Below, one piece after another: positions 1 through 8,696 of a stretch of 64,000 bases of DNA. Source of the stretch: Fulvivirga imtechensis AK7 (GTDB taxonomy: Bacteria > Bacteroidota > Bacteroidia > Cytophagales > Cyclobacteriaceae). A program made the translations under genes and the position numbers. The stretch's first letter is position 1, and each line of letters opens with the position of its first letter. A model generated the notes under the pieces. That model was not told where the DNA came from. It saw only the letters and a program-made list of their open reading frames with translations, and searched no databases. The stretch spans positions 17,740-81,739 of the forward strand of contig NZ_AMZN01000050.1 in the NCBI RefSeq assembly GCF_000331535.1, given 5' to 3'.

Positions 1-1496
1 CGTGGGGCCTTGTATGTAGGAAGCTCCATCACAAAAAAACTTCTTTCTTTGGTTTTCAAAATAAACCTCATGATTAGCGCAGAGATAATTGCAGCGGCAA
101 ACCCCAGGAGATACATGCCCATGAGCGCTAAACCCTGTAGATTAAAAATACCGAAAATGGTTTTATCGGGAATGATCAGTGCTATGAGAATGGTGTAAAC
201 AGGCAAGCGTGCGGAACAACTCATCAGCGGAGTGACGAAAATCGTGATCAGCCTTTCTTTCCAGTTTTCAATGGTCCGGGTAGCCATAATAGCTGGAATA
301 GCACAAGCGACACCGGAAATTAATGGGACAACACTCTTGCCGTTTAGACCAAACTTCCTCATGATCTTGTCCATGAGAAAAACTACTCTCGACATGTAGC
401 CGGTTTCTTCGAGAATAGCGATAAATGCAAACAAAATGGCAATCTGCGGAATGAAAATGACTATGCCACCTATGCCAGGAATGATACCTTCGGTCAGCAG
501 GTCCGAAAGGGCGCCCTCCGGCAATGTTGATTTTAAAAATGAGCTAAGTTCAGAAAAAGTAAGGTCTATGAAATCCATGGGTATTGTGGCCCATGCAAAA
601 ATGGATTGGAAGATGAGAAACAGGATCAAAAAGAAAATAAAATAACCCCATATTTTATGGGTAAAAATGCTATCCAATTTCTGAGTCCATCTTTTAGGTA
701 ATTGAGTGAAATTTTCTTTCACCGCACCGTCAATAAAATAGTTGATGGCAGCATATCGTTCAAGTGTCTCCTTACGTCTGAGCTCGTCACGGTTGAAACT
801 ATACTTTTCAGAAATATCGGCCAGCAGGTTTCTCTCATTTTCAGTTAGTGCCTGGTTGATGCGGTATTGCTGCAACATTTGGTAGGCTACATAATCATCT
901 TTAATAGAAAAGGCTTCTTTTACTTTATCTATTGCTTCGGGGGCATGATCATGTGCCTTGAATATGGGCTCATAGTTGGCGGGGCATATCTCGACCAATG
1001 TCTTTTTCAGCAGGTCTATTCCTTTACCTTTACGCGCTTTCATAGGAATCACCGGAACGCCCAGCTCCTGCGACAACTTCTTTTCATCTATTGCCAGGCC
1101 TGTCTTTTCTACAATATCCATCATGTTCAATGCCAGAACCGTTGGAATGTTCAGATCATGGATCTGGGTAAACAGTAATAGGTTCCGCTTAAAATTTGAA
1201 GCATCGACAATTACTACTACAACATCCGGATGAAGCGGGTTAGTTTTGTCACCCAGAATATCGTATACAATTTTTTCGTCTGTAGAATTAGGATAAATAC
1301 TATATGTACCAGGCAGATCGATGATCTCAGCTTTTGTCTCTCCATTGAGTGAACAGTAGCCGGTTTTCTTATCTACAGTAACACCAGGAAAATTGCCTAT
1401 CCTTTGATTGAGACCGGTGAGATGATTGAAAAGGGAAGATTTGCCAGAATTGGGATTCCCAACTAATGCAACTTTTGGGATATCGCGTTTCGACAT
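1..1496 (-). CDS. feoB: Ferrous iron transport protein B (FeoB), 3' end cut off by the window
   Basis: FeoB is the inner-membrane Fe(II) transporter with a cytosolic GTPase domain. About 498 codons are present of a family length near 700; the missing part is the C-terminus, beyond base 1. Read from the minus strand, the protein starts MSKRDIPKVALVGNPNSGKS: the G1 loop GNPNSGKSS is at residues 13-21, G3 DLPGTYS near residue 60 and G4 NMMD near residue 125, followed by a helical linker and the first membrane segments of the Gate domains. The ATG lies directly next to the TAA of feoA (1497-1499), so the two are co-translated. The gene is intact as far as visible. Identity is very secure. Confidence 0.96.
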   Translation of the reverse strand, partial: MSKRDIPKVALVGNPNSGKSSLFNHLTGLNQRIGNFPGVTVDKKTGYCSLNGETKAEIIDLPGTYSIYPNSTDEKIVYDILGDKTNPLHPDVVVVIVDASNFKRNLLLFTQIHDLNIPTVLALNMMDIVEKTGLAIDEKKLSQELGVPVIPMKARKGKGIDLLKKTLVEICPANYEPIFKAHDHAPEAIDKVKEAFSIKDDYVAYQMLQQYRINQALTENERNLLADISEKYSFNRDELRRKETLERYAAINYFIDGAVKENFTQLPKRWTQKLDSIFTHKIWGYFIFFLILFLIFQSIFAWATIPMDFIDLTFSELSSFLKSTLPEGALSDLLTEGIIPGIGGIVIFIPQIAILFAFIAILEETGYMSRVVFLMDKIMRKFGLNGKSVVPLISGVACAIPAIMATRTIENWKERLITIFVTPLMSCSARLPVYTILIALIIPDKTIFGIFNLQGLALMGMYLLGFAAAIISALIMRFILKTKERSFFVMELPTYKAP

Positions 1497-1721
1497 TTAT
1501 TGAATAGAAATAGTAATCGCTTCGTCCAGACGCAACGAAAGATTATACCCTGCAACACTCACGCAAATAGGATCGCCAAAAGGAGCTGCAAAATTAAACT
1601 TGATAGGCTGACCGGGCAGACAACCCATTTCCAAAAGTTTTAAGGAAAGCGCATCGTCCATAAATCCGTTGATTATGCCACTTTCTCCCGGGGTTAGGTC
1701 TGCTACACTGCGTATATTCAC
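1497..1721 (-). CDS. feoA: Ferrous iron transport protein A (FeoA)
   Basis: FeoA is a small cytosolic SH3-like partner of FeoB. The 74 residues have the family pattern: LTPGESGIINGF at the start, then LLEMGCLPGQPIKF and a final SLRLDEAITISI strand. The start codon is GTG (1719-1721 on the minus strand), preceded by AAAGGA about three bases upstream, which supports the choice. The stop codon abuts the feoB ATG, so this is the first gene of a feoAB operon. The upstream stretch to 1958 is the shared divergent promoter region with the toxin-like gene. Confidence 0.93.
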   Translation of the reverse strand: MNIRSVADLTPGESGIINGFMDDALSLKLLEMGCLPGQPIKFNFAAPFGDPICVSVAGYNLSLRLDEAITISIQ

Positions 1722-1958
1722 TTTCCTTTATTTAGATTAATTATAAACTATTGCGAAGATATGCGCTGGAGACGTGATTCCCAAAAAAATAGCAGAAAAA
1801 CAACTCAGATAAATAACTGATTTTTATCATTTTTTGATAGATGGTAGAAAAGATCCATACACGATTAAGAAGAACCGGATACAAATAGGTCTTCAATAGC
1901 AAATAAAACTTTTGAAAATGTGAAAAAGCTGCTAGATTGGATTACTATTCAGATTTGA

Positions 1959-2597
1959 ATGATGACTATCCACGCTGACACTGGCCGGGAACTTAAGACA
2001 ACATTAGGCCGCAATGCAACTTCAAAAGGCCAAAATATGCAAAAGTCCGGCTCTCCTCTGGTCGACAATGGGTCAGAGGCCATTCAGTCGAGAAGGCTGC
2101 AAGCCATCGCCAATAATAGTCATCAGGTAAGGCAAATGGCTCAGTTATACGCCATCGCCAATAATTTGACAGCACCCATTCAAAAACAAGATAATCTCGA
2201 GGATCTCGGGATTGATTCTGCAGAGGCATTGGAAAAATGGCTGTCTGATAAAAAGGCAGAAATTGATAACGTTGCTGTTGCACACTATGCCAAACTTGAT
2301 AAGGCAAATGAAGCATTCGGAATAGAGGAAAAGGTTGATGATGGCAAAAGGACCGGCCTCTGTGGCGAAACCTGTGCTGCCGTACGTGAATATATTGAAA
2401 AGACATATCCTGCGGTTGGAAAGATAGCGGCCCGCCACAGTTTTGAGGGGGGAGAACACTATGCCCTTAGTTTTACTTATCCTGCTGGAGGCACTGTTCT
2501 TGTTGATCCAACTTACCGGCAATTCGACAAGGAAAAGAAATATGAAGGAGAAAGCCACGTTTGGGTGGGAAAGCCGGATGGGCATCCATTCTATTAA
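1959..2597 (+). CDS. Toxin-like protein: eCIS-type leader joined to a Cys-His-Asp papain/transglutaminase-like domain
   Basis: The 212 residues fall in two parts. Residues about 35-76 (DNGSEAIQSRRLQAIANN, then a second AIANN and PIQKQ) resemble the low-complexity leader found before DUF4157 and toxin domains of proteins linked to extracellular contractile injection systems in Bacteroidota. The leader has an internal 16-residue duplication visible in DNA as the same 15 bases at 2103-2117 and 2151-2165. Residues about 125-212 contain GLCGETC (C135, C139), GEHYALSF (H167) and VDPTYRQF (D183); this Cys-His-Asp order fits papain-like or transglutaminase-like enzymes, including toxin deamidases. 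No signal peptide is seen. The start could also be the second ATG at 1962. No immunity or eCIS structural gene is adjacent. Family assignment is by motif only; substrate unknown. Confidence 0.7.
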   Translation: MMTIHADTGRELKTTLGRNATSKGQNMQKSGSPLVDNGSEAIQSRRLQAIANNSHQVRQMAQLYAIANNLTAPIQKQDNLEDLGIDSAEALEKWLSDKKAEIDNVAVAHYAKLDKANEAFGIEEKVDDGKRTGLCGETCAAVREYIEKTYPAVGKIAARHSFEGGEHYALSFTYPAGGTVLVDPTYRQFDKEKKYEGESHVWVGKPDGHPFY

Positions 2598-2696
2598 GGT
2601 TACCTGGAGCCAAATTTACAGTAGACCTTAAAGCTTCCGAAAAATTTCCCCTCCATGTAACAATCTCAAAACATTTGTATCCAAGTATTAAAAACA

Positions 2697-3563
2697 ATGA
2701 ATACAATGATGAGAAAGTTAATGTTATTGGCCTTACTGGCTATAAATTTCGGAGCGAGTTACGCCCAGAGCTATTCTTTTGCTGTGGAAAAAAACGGAGG
2801 AGGTATTCCTGTGTTATTGCTTCCCGGCTTTACCTGTCCCGGAGAGATTTGGAATGAGACGGTTGAACATTTGGGAAAGCGGTATCAATACCATCAGATA
2901 TCTTATGCCGGGTTTAATGGCATCGAACCCATTGAATTACCCTGGTACAGTACGATCTTGGAGGATCTAAAGCGGTATATAGAGTCTGAGAAAATGGGAG
3001 ATCTGATTATTGTCGGTCATAGTATGGGAGGCATGCTGGCCATGGACCTCGCTGCAGAAATGCCTGAAAAGGTAACTAAGCTGGTATTAGTAGATGCATT
3101 GCCATGTATCAGGCAATTAATGATGCCACACCTGAAGGCAGAGGATATAACTTTGGACAATCCGTATAACCAGCGGATGCTGAACATGGACGATGAAGCT
3201 TTCAGACAAAATGCTACTTACATGGCACAAAACATGACCAACAGCACCGACAAAACAAACGACCTGATCAATTGGATCATGCAGGCAGACCGAAAAACAT
3301 ATACATATGGATATACCGAACTGCTCAAGTTGGATCAGCGTGAGAAAATTGCCGATATTAAAGCAAGGACGTTGATCCTTGCCGCGGATTTTCCCCACAA
3401 AGAGACTGTAAATAAAAACCTGGAACAGCAATTCGAAAAATTGTCACAAAAGGAAATAAGAATAGCTACTTCCAGTAAGCATTTTATCATGTTTGATCAA
3501 AAGGCCTGGTTTTTTGATCAACTTGAGTCTTTTCTACTTAGTACAGACCGTGATAAACTATAA
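2697..3563 (+). CDS. Exported alpha/beta hydrolase
   Basis: The 288-residue protein begins with a signal peptide (MMRKLMLLALLAINFGASYA, cleavage near residue 23) and continues as an alpha/beta hydrolase fold: oxyanion region LLLPGFTCPGEIW, nucleophile elbow GHSMGG with Ser109, and a likely catalytic His near residue 268 in SSKHFIMF. It would act in the periplasm as an esterase or lipase-like enzyme; the substrate cannot be told. Its 3' end overlaps the probable GTG start of the sigma-factor gene by 14 bases, suggesting co-translation with a regulatory pair rather than an isolated enzyme. The ATG at 2697 is followed by a second ATG at 2706 that may be the true start. Confidence 0.85.
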   Translation: MNTMMRKLMLLALLAINFGASYAQSYSFAVEKNGGGIPVLLLPGFTCPGEIWNETVEHLGKRYQYHQISYAGFNGIEPIELPWYSTILEDLKRYIESEKMGDLIIVGHSMGGMLAMDLAAEMPEKVTKLVLVDALPCIRQLMMPHLKAEDITLDNPYNQRMLNMDDEAFRQNATYMAQNMTNSTDKTNDLINWIMQADRKTYTYGYTELLKLDQREKIADIKARTLILAADFPHKETVNKNLEQQFEKLSQKEIRIATSSKHFIMFDQKAWFFDQLESFLLSTDRDKL

Positions 3564-4041
3564 AGAGCAATTTTATAATTTCTATGATTCATATCAGCCT
3601 ATGGTATACTCCCTATGCCTGGGCTATATGAAAGGTCAAACAGAAATGGCGCAGGACCTGACGCAGGAAATATTCATTAATGTCTGGAAAGCGCTGCCTA
3701 ATTTCAGGCAAGAAGCTTCACCAAAAACCTGGATATACAGGATCAGTGTGAACACCTGCCTGCTTCATCTTAGAAAATTCAAACGCATGCAGGCTGACTA
3801 TATCAGTGAGTCCCATGAAAGTATACCTCAGGAGGCAACGAATAAGGATGATTTTGACGAACTGTATTATGTAATTGGTCTGCTTCCCGAGGTGGACAGG
3901 ATTATCATTACACTGGTGTTGGATGAAGTGAAATATGATGAGATGGCGACTATACTCGGTATAGCCGAAGGAACGCTGCGAGTGCGAATACATCGGATCA
4001 AACAGAAATTAAATGACTTGATGAGAAACAATGGAAGATAA
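3550..4041 (+). CDS. RNA polymerase sigma-70 factor, ECF type
   Basis: The protein has sigma region 2 (DLTQEIFINVWKALPNF, then the -10-binding helix TWIYRISVNTCLLHLRKFKR) and region 4 (LPEVDRIIITLVLDEVKYDE, ILGIAEGTLRVRIHRIKQKL). The open frame extends upstream to 3493, but those residues do not look like a sigma factor, so a GTG at 3550 is preferred, giving 163 residues. It overlaps the hydrolase gene by 14 bases and the following membrane-protein gene by 11 bases, so all three are translationally linked. By analogy with other ECF systems, the downstream membrane protein may control it. The target promoters are unknown. Confidence 0.88.
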   Translation: MINYKEQFYNFYDSYQPMVYSLCLGYMKGQTEMAQDLTQEIFINVWKALPNFRQEASPKTWIYRISVNTCLLHLRKFKRMQADYISESHESIPQEATNKDDFDELYYVIGLLPEVDRIIITLVLDEVKYDEMATILGIAEGTLRVRIHRIKQKLNDLMRNNGR

Positions 4042-4624
4042 ATTTGAATCATTAAAAAATAAATGGGGCCAACGCAAAGTTAAGCCATCCCCAAAATTAG
4101 ACCATGGCAACATGCTCGAGCAGGCCATCCGCAGCCAACAAAGATCGGTTCATCATCACCGATGGACCATAGTTATACTATCCGTACTGGTATTTGTGCT
4201 TTCAGCATTTTTTTACTACAAAGCCCCCATGCAGGAGCTGATCAGTAGAATGGGTATCGTACTTATGATCGGTGGTGTAATAGTGCGGATCACTATAGAA
4301 GTGATAAGCCGGAAAAGATCTAACAGTATAAAATATAGCATTGATGCAAGATCGGCTATGGAAAAAACATCTGTTTTTTATCAATGGAGAAAAAAGATCC
4401 ATGGGCCCGTCACCATTACTATTGTAGCACTCTACTCTCTGGGCTTTTATATGCTTACTCCCGAATTTGCCACCTATCTGCCGCTTAAGTGGGTGATCAT
4501 CATGGATGTAGGATATATTCCCATGGCCATTATTCTGATATTTTTTATTAAAAAAGGAATTAATGATGAGATGGAACGTTTAAGAGCGGTTGCAGAGTTG
4601 CAGGAGGAGTTGAACGTTGAGTGA
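4031..4624 (+). CDS. Membrane protein co-encoded with the sigma factor, possible anti-sigma factor
   Basis: The 197 residues have a short charged N-terminal part (about 45 residues), then four predicted membrane helices in two pairs (about 46-62, 72-92, 125-142, 150-172) and a charged C-terminal tail. The position directly after, and overlapping with, an ECF sigma gene is the usual place of an anti-sigma factor. No zinc-binding HxxxCxxC motif is visible, although HHHR occurs at about residue 40. Function as anti-sigma is inferred from position only; it could be another membrane protein of the same regulon. Confidence 0.6.
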   Translation: MEDKFESLKNKWGQRKVKPSPKLDHGNMLEQAIRSQQRSVHHHRWTIVILSVLVFVLSAFFYYKAPMQELISRMGIVLMIGGVIVRITIEVISRKRSNSIKYSIDARSAMEKTSVFYQWRKKIHGPVTITIVALYSLGFYMLTPEFATYLPLKWVIIMDVGYIPMAIILIFFIKKGINDEMERLRAVAELQEELNVE

Positions 4625-4708
4625 TCTACAGCAGCCCAAAGACCTTGTCTTCTATTTATATGAATGAAAAGTAAAGAAAAATCGCTATTATCGTGTTAGA
4701 GGAGTAAG

Positions 4709-4937
4709 ATGAGTTCACAGCTAATAACGATATCCCCGGAAATTTTGAACGGAACACCAGTATTCTACAATACTCGTGTCCCAATAAAAAACCTGTTCGA
4801 CTACATCAAGGGGGGATAGTCTGGAAGAGTTTTTGCAAGATTTTCCTTCCGTTTCATGTACTCACGCCCTAAAGGTTTTATCCTTAGCGGAAAGCATTTT
4901 AACCGTTCACTTACCGGATAATGAAGCTGCTGCTTGA
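4709..4937 (+). pseudogene. Frameshifted DUF433 antitoxin
   Basis: A good RBS (GGAG at 4701-4704) precedes ATG 4709. The first frame encodes SSQLITISPEILNGTPVFYN and TRVPIKNLFDYIK, a typical DUF433 antitoxin start, but ends at TAG 4817-4819 after 36 residues. The rest of the family sequence (DSLEEFLQDFPSVS, KVLSLAESIL) continues in another frame up to TGA 4935-4937, overlapping the toxin-like start. The frames change in a run of six G at 4810-4815; losing one G, or gaining two, would restore reading. The gene is either dead, phase-variable, or carries a sequencing error in the homopolymer. Confidence 0.75.
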
Positions 4938-5133
4938 TGAAAACTTACCCGTCCGTTTAAAATATCGGTTTAGTTCGGAGATTACGGTTAGTACGGTAAG
5001 TGCTGAAGGGTGGAATTCACAGAAAGATGCGGAGCTGCTCCAACTGATGCAAAACAACTACTTTAAAATAGGCATCCTTGATAATTATTTTCCCAGGGAA
5101 ATCCATATTCTAGCGACCTACGGATGGGTTTAA
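4921..5133 (+). pseudogene. Truncated DUF5615 PIN-like toxin
   Basis: The start MKLLLDENLPVRLKYRF is the hallmark of DUF5615 PIN-like toxins that pair with DUF433 antitoxins, and TVSAEGW then ELLQLMQNN fits the next conserved part. From about residue 48 on the sequence (KIGILDNYFPREIH and onward) no longer looks like the family, and the frame ends at 70 residues against roughly 110-120 for intact members. The PIN acidic residues of the C-terminal half are missing. Together with the frameshifted antitoxin, this is a decayed toxin-antitoxin module. Confidence 0.65.
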
Positions 5134-5664
5134 TCCGAGTGTTCAGCTTTCACAACCTCAAAATTTATCAGTTTCTCCGAATTTTGAGATTTCTACTTCG
5201 GTTTTCATTTTCTTTTGCTCGCCCAAAAGAAAACGAAACAAAAGAAAAGGGCGCCACAGGCAAAGCCCGTTTTCCGCACTAAACGCTCATTCCCCAACGC
5301 TTAAAGCCGCTTACACGCAATGCCTCAAACGGGCCACGCTGCCCGTGGACGTCCCCCCGCCTCTCGGTAATCAATTTTCAGGGAACCCAAAATACTACTA
5401 ACCTCCGACAGAAACCTCGGACATCAGCAAAATCTAAAACTATTCGGCATTGTGTCAATCGTACTTATTGCAACAAATAATCGGTATCAGACATTGGTTG
5501 AATATATTTCCTTAATCGAAAAGCAACTGCCTCCCAATTGATTTTGGAGTTTTAGAAATAAAACCTGGCCTCGAATGATATCGTTTAACAACCAGAGGTG
5601 TTCACAATTAATCAATCTGATGCTTTCCATCCGTTCCGGTGTTTTTCATCGAAGTAGATAAGGC
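5134..5664. other. Non-coding stretch with a degraded repeat-like element
   Basis: No convincing gene was found in these 531 bases. At about 5200-5375 is a C-rich, pyrimidine-biased stretch with an imperfect inverted arrangement (TTTTCTTTTGCTCGCCCAAA followed by CAAAAGAAAAGGGCG), of a kind that recurs between genes in Bacteroidota genomes. It lies right behind the decayed toxin-antitoxin pair. Whether it is a repeat in this genome cannot be told from one copy. Confidence 0.35.
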
Positions 5665-6387
5665 ATGTTTTTTATGCGACCCAAGCAACTTCTAAATGCA
5701 GTAGACCACAGATCACAAGACCTGCCGACCGGTCGTTGGAAATTTTATCAGGAATGGAATAATGTGATATTTCTTCACTGGCAGGTAGCACGGAAGAAGT
5801 TAAGAGAATTTGTTCCTGAAGAATTAGAATTCGACACCCACGAAGGCCAATGCTGGGTCTCATTAGTGGCGTTTACTATGAATAAAGTCCGATTTAGAAA
5901 TCTACCACCATTTCCTCCCGTCTCTGATTTTCACGAGGTGAATATCAGAACGTACGTAAAAATGAACAACAGTTCAGGGGTATACTTTTTGAGCATGGAA
6001 GGTGCCAAAAAGCTGTCATGCAAGATAGCCAAAATGACATCGGTATTGCCGTACCGGTACTCCAAAATGGAAAGAGATAAATATACCTACACTTCTAAAA
6101 ATCAGGTTTACGATGACCATTTCAATATTAGGTATGACATCGGGCAGATCGATGAGAAGGATCCTCTGGGTATCTGGCTAACAGAACGATATGCCTTGTT
6201 TCAGGATTCAGGGCCTGATATCTTTAAATACCAGGTCCATCATCAGCCATGGCCTCTTTATACGCTGCACATTCACGAGCTGGAAGTCAGCTACAAGCGT
6301 TTTTATACTCTGCTTACAGGTGTCCCTGCAAGAGCACATTATTCACCCGGCGTATCGGTAGTAAGTTGGGATAAAGAGAAGGTATAG
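5665..6387 (+). CDS. DUF2071 (YqjF-like) protein
   Basis: The 240 residues match the DUF2071/YqjF family: WKFYQEWNNVIFLHWQVARK near residue 25, GQCWVSLVAFTM, FHEVNIRTYV, GVYFLSMEGAKK and a C-terminal YSPGVSVVSWDKEKV. The family is cytosolic and of unknown biochemical role, with a fold related to acetoacetate decarboxylase. The ATG at 5665 is followed by another at 5674, either of which may be used. It stands alone on the plus strand, convergent with the oligopeptidase gene. Confidence 0.88.
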   Translation: MFFMRPKQLLNAVDHRSQDLPTGRWKFYQEWNNVIFLHWQVARKKLREFVPEELEFDTHEGQCWVSLVAFTMNKVRFRNLPPFPPVSDFHEVNIRTYVKMNNSSGVYFLSMEGAKKLSCKIAKMTSVLPYRYSKMERDKYTYTSKNQVYDDHFNIRYDIGQIDEKDPLGIWLTERYALFQDSGPDIFKYQVHHQPWPLYTLHIHELEVSYKRFYTLLTGVPARAHYSPGVSVVSWDKEKV

Positions 6388-6417
6388 GTATAACCGGCTT
6401 GTACAGCCGGTCTACTG

Positions 6418-8547
6418 TTATTCTTTCACTCCTGCCAGGTCTAAAATAAATGCATATTCCAACGCGGTTTCTTTGTACCGCTCAAACCTTCCTGATGCAC
6501 CGCCATGACCGGCATCCATATTGGTTTCAAGCAGCAAAATATTGTCATCTGTTTTCACCTCACGTAGTTTGGCTACCCACTTAGCCGGCTCCCAATACTG
6601 CACCTGTGAGTCGTGTAAACCGGTGGTTACCAACATGTTTGGGTAACCTTGAGGCTTCACATTATCATAAGGCGAGTACGACAACATGTACTCATATGAT
6701 TCTAATTCATTTGGGTTACCCCATTCATCATACTCCCCTGTTGTAAGCGGAATACTTTCATCGAGCATTGTGGTCATTACATCTACAAAAGGTACTGCCG
6801 CAATAACCCCTTTCCACAAATCAGGACGGTCATTCACCACCGCACCCATCAATAAACCTCCGGCACTTCCCCCCATGGCAAAAAGGTTATCCTTCTCTGC
6901 ATACTTCTCATTTATCAGATGCTCGGCACAGTCTATGAAGTCGTTGAAAGTATTTTTCTTTTTGAACATTTTTCCATCTTCATACCATTGACGTCCCATT
7001 ATCTGGCTACCACGGATGTGGGCGATGGCAAAAATGAAGCCTCTGTCTATCAGGCTCAACCGTACAGAACTGAAGGCCGGGTCCATGGTGGCTCCGTATG
7101 AACCATAGCCATAGAGCAGTGTTGGATTACCCTCTTTTTTTCTAAGGGATTTCTTGTAAACCAGAGAAATCGGCACTTTTACTCCATCTCTTGCTTCAGC
7201 ATACAAACGTTTTGTTTCATACTCATCAGGGTTATATCCACCAACCACTTCCTGTTGTTTGAGCAATGTCCTTTCCCTTGTCTCCATATTATAGTCATAT
7301 GTCGAGTTAGGCGTTGTTAAGGAAGTATAGCCATAACGAAGCAGCACGGTATCAAATTCAGGATTAATGGAAACAAAGGTAGAATAGGCTTCTTCGCCAA
7401 AATCCATATAGTGCTCTTCTTTAGTTTTTTGATCGATAATCCTCAGATGAGTTAACCCTTTTGATCGTTCTTCTACAACGAGAAATTTTTTAAAGACCTC
7501 AATGTCTTCAATGTATACATTTTCACGATGGGCGATCACCTCTTTCCAGTTTTCTTTCGTAGTCGCATCTTCATGAGTTTCCATTAGCCTGAAATTCACA
7601 GCATCCAGATTGGTAACTACATAAAACTTGTCCTCAAAGTGTTCAATTGAATATTCCAGACCACGTTCCCGTGGTGTAAATTGTCTGAACTCACCCTCCG
7701 GGTCATTGGCATTGAGTATCCTATAGTCATTCGTTACTGTGCTACCTGACCAGATAACCAGAAACTCATCAGACTTGGTTTTATATATACCTGTATAGAA
7801 GGTATCATCCTTTTCTTCGTAGACCAGTTCATCTTTGGTTGTTGCACCCAGCCGATGTCTGTAAATTCTGTTTGAACGAAGCGTTTTAGGATCTTTCTTT
7901 GTATAAAACAGGGTTTTGTTGTCGTTAGCCCAGGTACTTGTTCCCGTAGTATTTGGAATAGACATCTCCAGCAATTGGCCGGTATCAAGATTTTTGACGT
8001 AAATGGTGTACTTTCTTCTACTCACCGTGTCCACACCAAAAGCCAGTAGCTTGTTGTCGAGACTTACATTTAGCCCCGTCACCTGGTAGTATTCATGGCC
8101 TTCGGCCATAATGTTCACATTGAGCATTACCTCCTCTTCACCATCCATACCACCCATTTTCCGGCAGTAGATAGGGTACTCCTGGCCTTCTTCAAATCGT
8201 GTATAGTACCAGTACCCATTGGATTTGTATGGTACAGATTCGTCTGTTTGTTTTATGCGCCCAACAATTTCTTCAAAAAGCTTATCCTGAAGACCTTTGG
8301 TATGACTCAATATAGTGTCGGTATAGGCATTTTCAGCCTCAAGATAGTCGATCACTTTTTGATCTTCACGGTTATTGAGCCAATAGTAATAGTCAATTCT
8401 GGTTTGACCGTGTGCTGTAAGGTGCTTTTCAATTTTTTCTGCCTTTGGAGGTAGAGGTTTAGTCATGGTTCGCTCTTCATTATTTTTACAGCCTGCAAAA
8501 ATACAGGTAATAAGTAGAGCGAGCGGTAATTGCTGTATAATTTTCAT
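6418..8547 (-). CDS. ptrB: Lipoprotein oligopeptidase B (S9A family)
   Basis: The 709-residue protein starts with a lipoprotein signal (ALLITCIFAGC, Cys19), so it is likely anchored in the membrane facing the periplasm. An N-terminal beta-propeller (about residues 40-440; includes YYWLNNREDQKVIDYLEAEN) caps a C-terminal prolyl-oligopeptidase catalytic domain with nucleophile motif GGSAGG, the Asp in TTGLHDSQV and the His in DAGHGG. The family cleaves short peptides after basic residues. Length and motifs are complete. No operon partner; the preceding gene region on this strand is the small peptide gene on the other strand. Confidence 0.93.
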   Translation of the reverse strand: MKIIQQLPLALLITCIFAGCKNNEERTMTKPLPPKAEKIEKHLTAHGQTRIDYYYWLNNREDQKVIDYLEAENAYTDTILSHTKGLQDKLFEEIVGRIKQTDESVPYKSNGYWYYTRFEEGQEYPIYCRKMGGMDGEEEVMLNVNIMAEGHEYYQVTGLNVSLDNKLLAFGVDTVSRRKYTIYVKNLDTGQLLEMSIPNTTGTSTWANDNKTLFYTKKDPKTLRSNRIYRHRLGATTKDELVYEEKDDTFYTGIYKTKSDEFLVIWSGSTVTNDYRILNANDPEGEFRQFTPRERGLEYSIEHFEDKFYVVTNLDAVNFRLMETHEDATTKENWKEVIAHRENVYIEDIEVFKKFLVVEERSKGLTHLRIIDQKTKEEHYMDFGEEAYSTFVSINPEFDTVLLRYGYTSLTTPNSTYDYNMETRERTLLKQQEVVGGYNPDEYETKRLYAEARDGVKVPISLVYKKSLRKKEGNPTLLYGYGSYGATMDPAFSSVRLSLIDRGFIFAIAHIRGSQIMGRQWYEDGKMFKKKNTFNDFIDCAEHLINEKYAEKDNLFAMGGSAGGLLMGAVVNDRPDLWKGVIAAVPFVDVMTTMLDESIPLTTGEYDEWGNPNELESYEYMLSYSPYDNVKPQGYPNMLVTTGLHDSQVQYWEPAKWVAKLREVKTDDNILLLETNMDAGHGGASGRFERYKETALEYAFILDLAGVKE

Positions 8548-8696
8548 TGAGGTTAAGGTAATAATGGTTTACAGACTATAGTAATATTCAAAGATTTAGG
8601 TAAACTCAATGAACGAAAAAAATGTTAAAACTGATACAAACCGTTTGTAATCCGGTTAAATAGCGATGTAAGAGGCAACTTAAGTAGTATTATGGC

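Noticed and set aside
867..1233. Forward frames across feoB
   Set aside because: They are antisense to a clear feoB coding frame with conserved GTPase motifs.
3493..3549. N-terminal extension of the sigma factor
   Set aside because: The added residues lie deep in the hydrolase gene and do not resemble sigma region 2; GTG 3550 gives the normal start.
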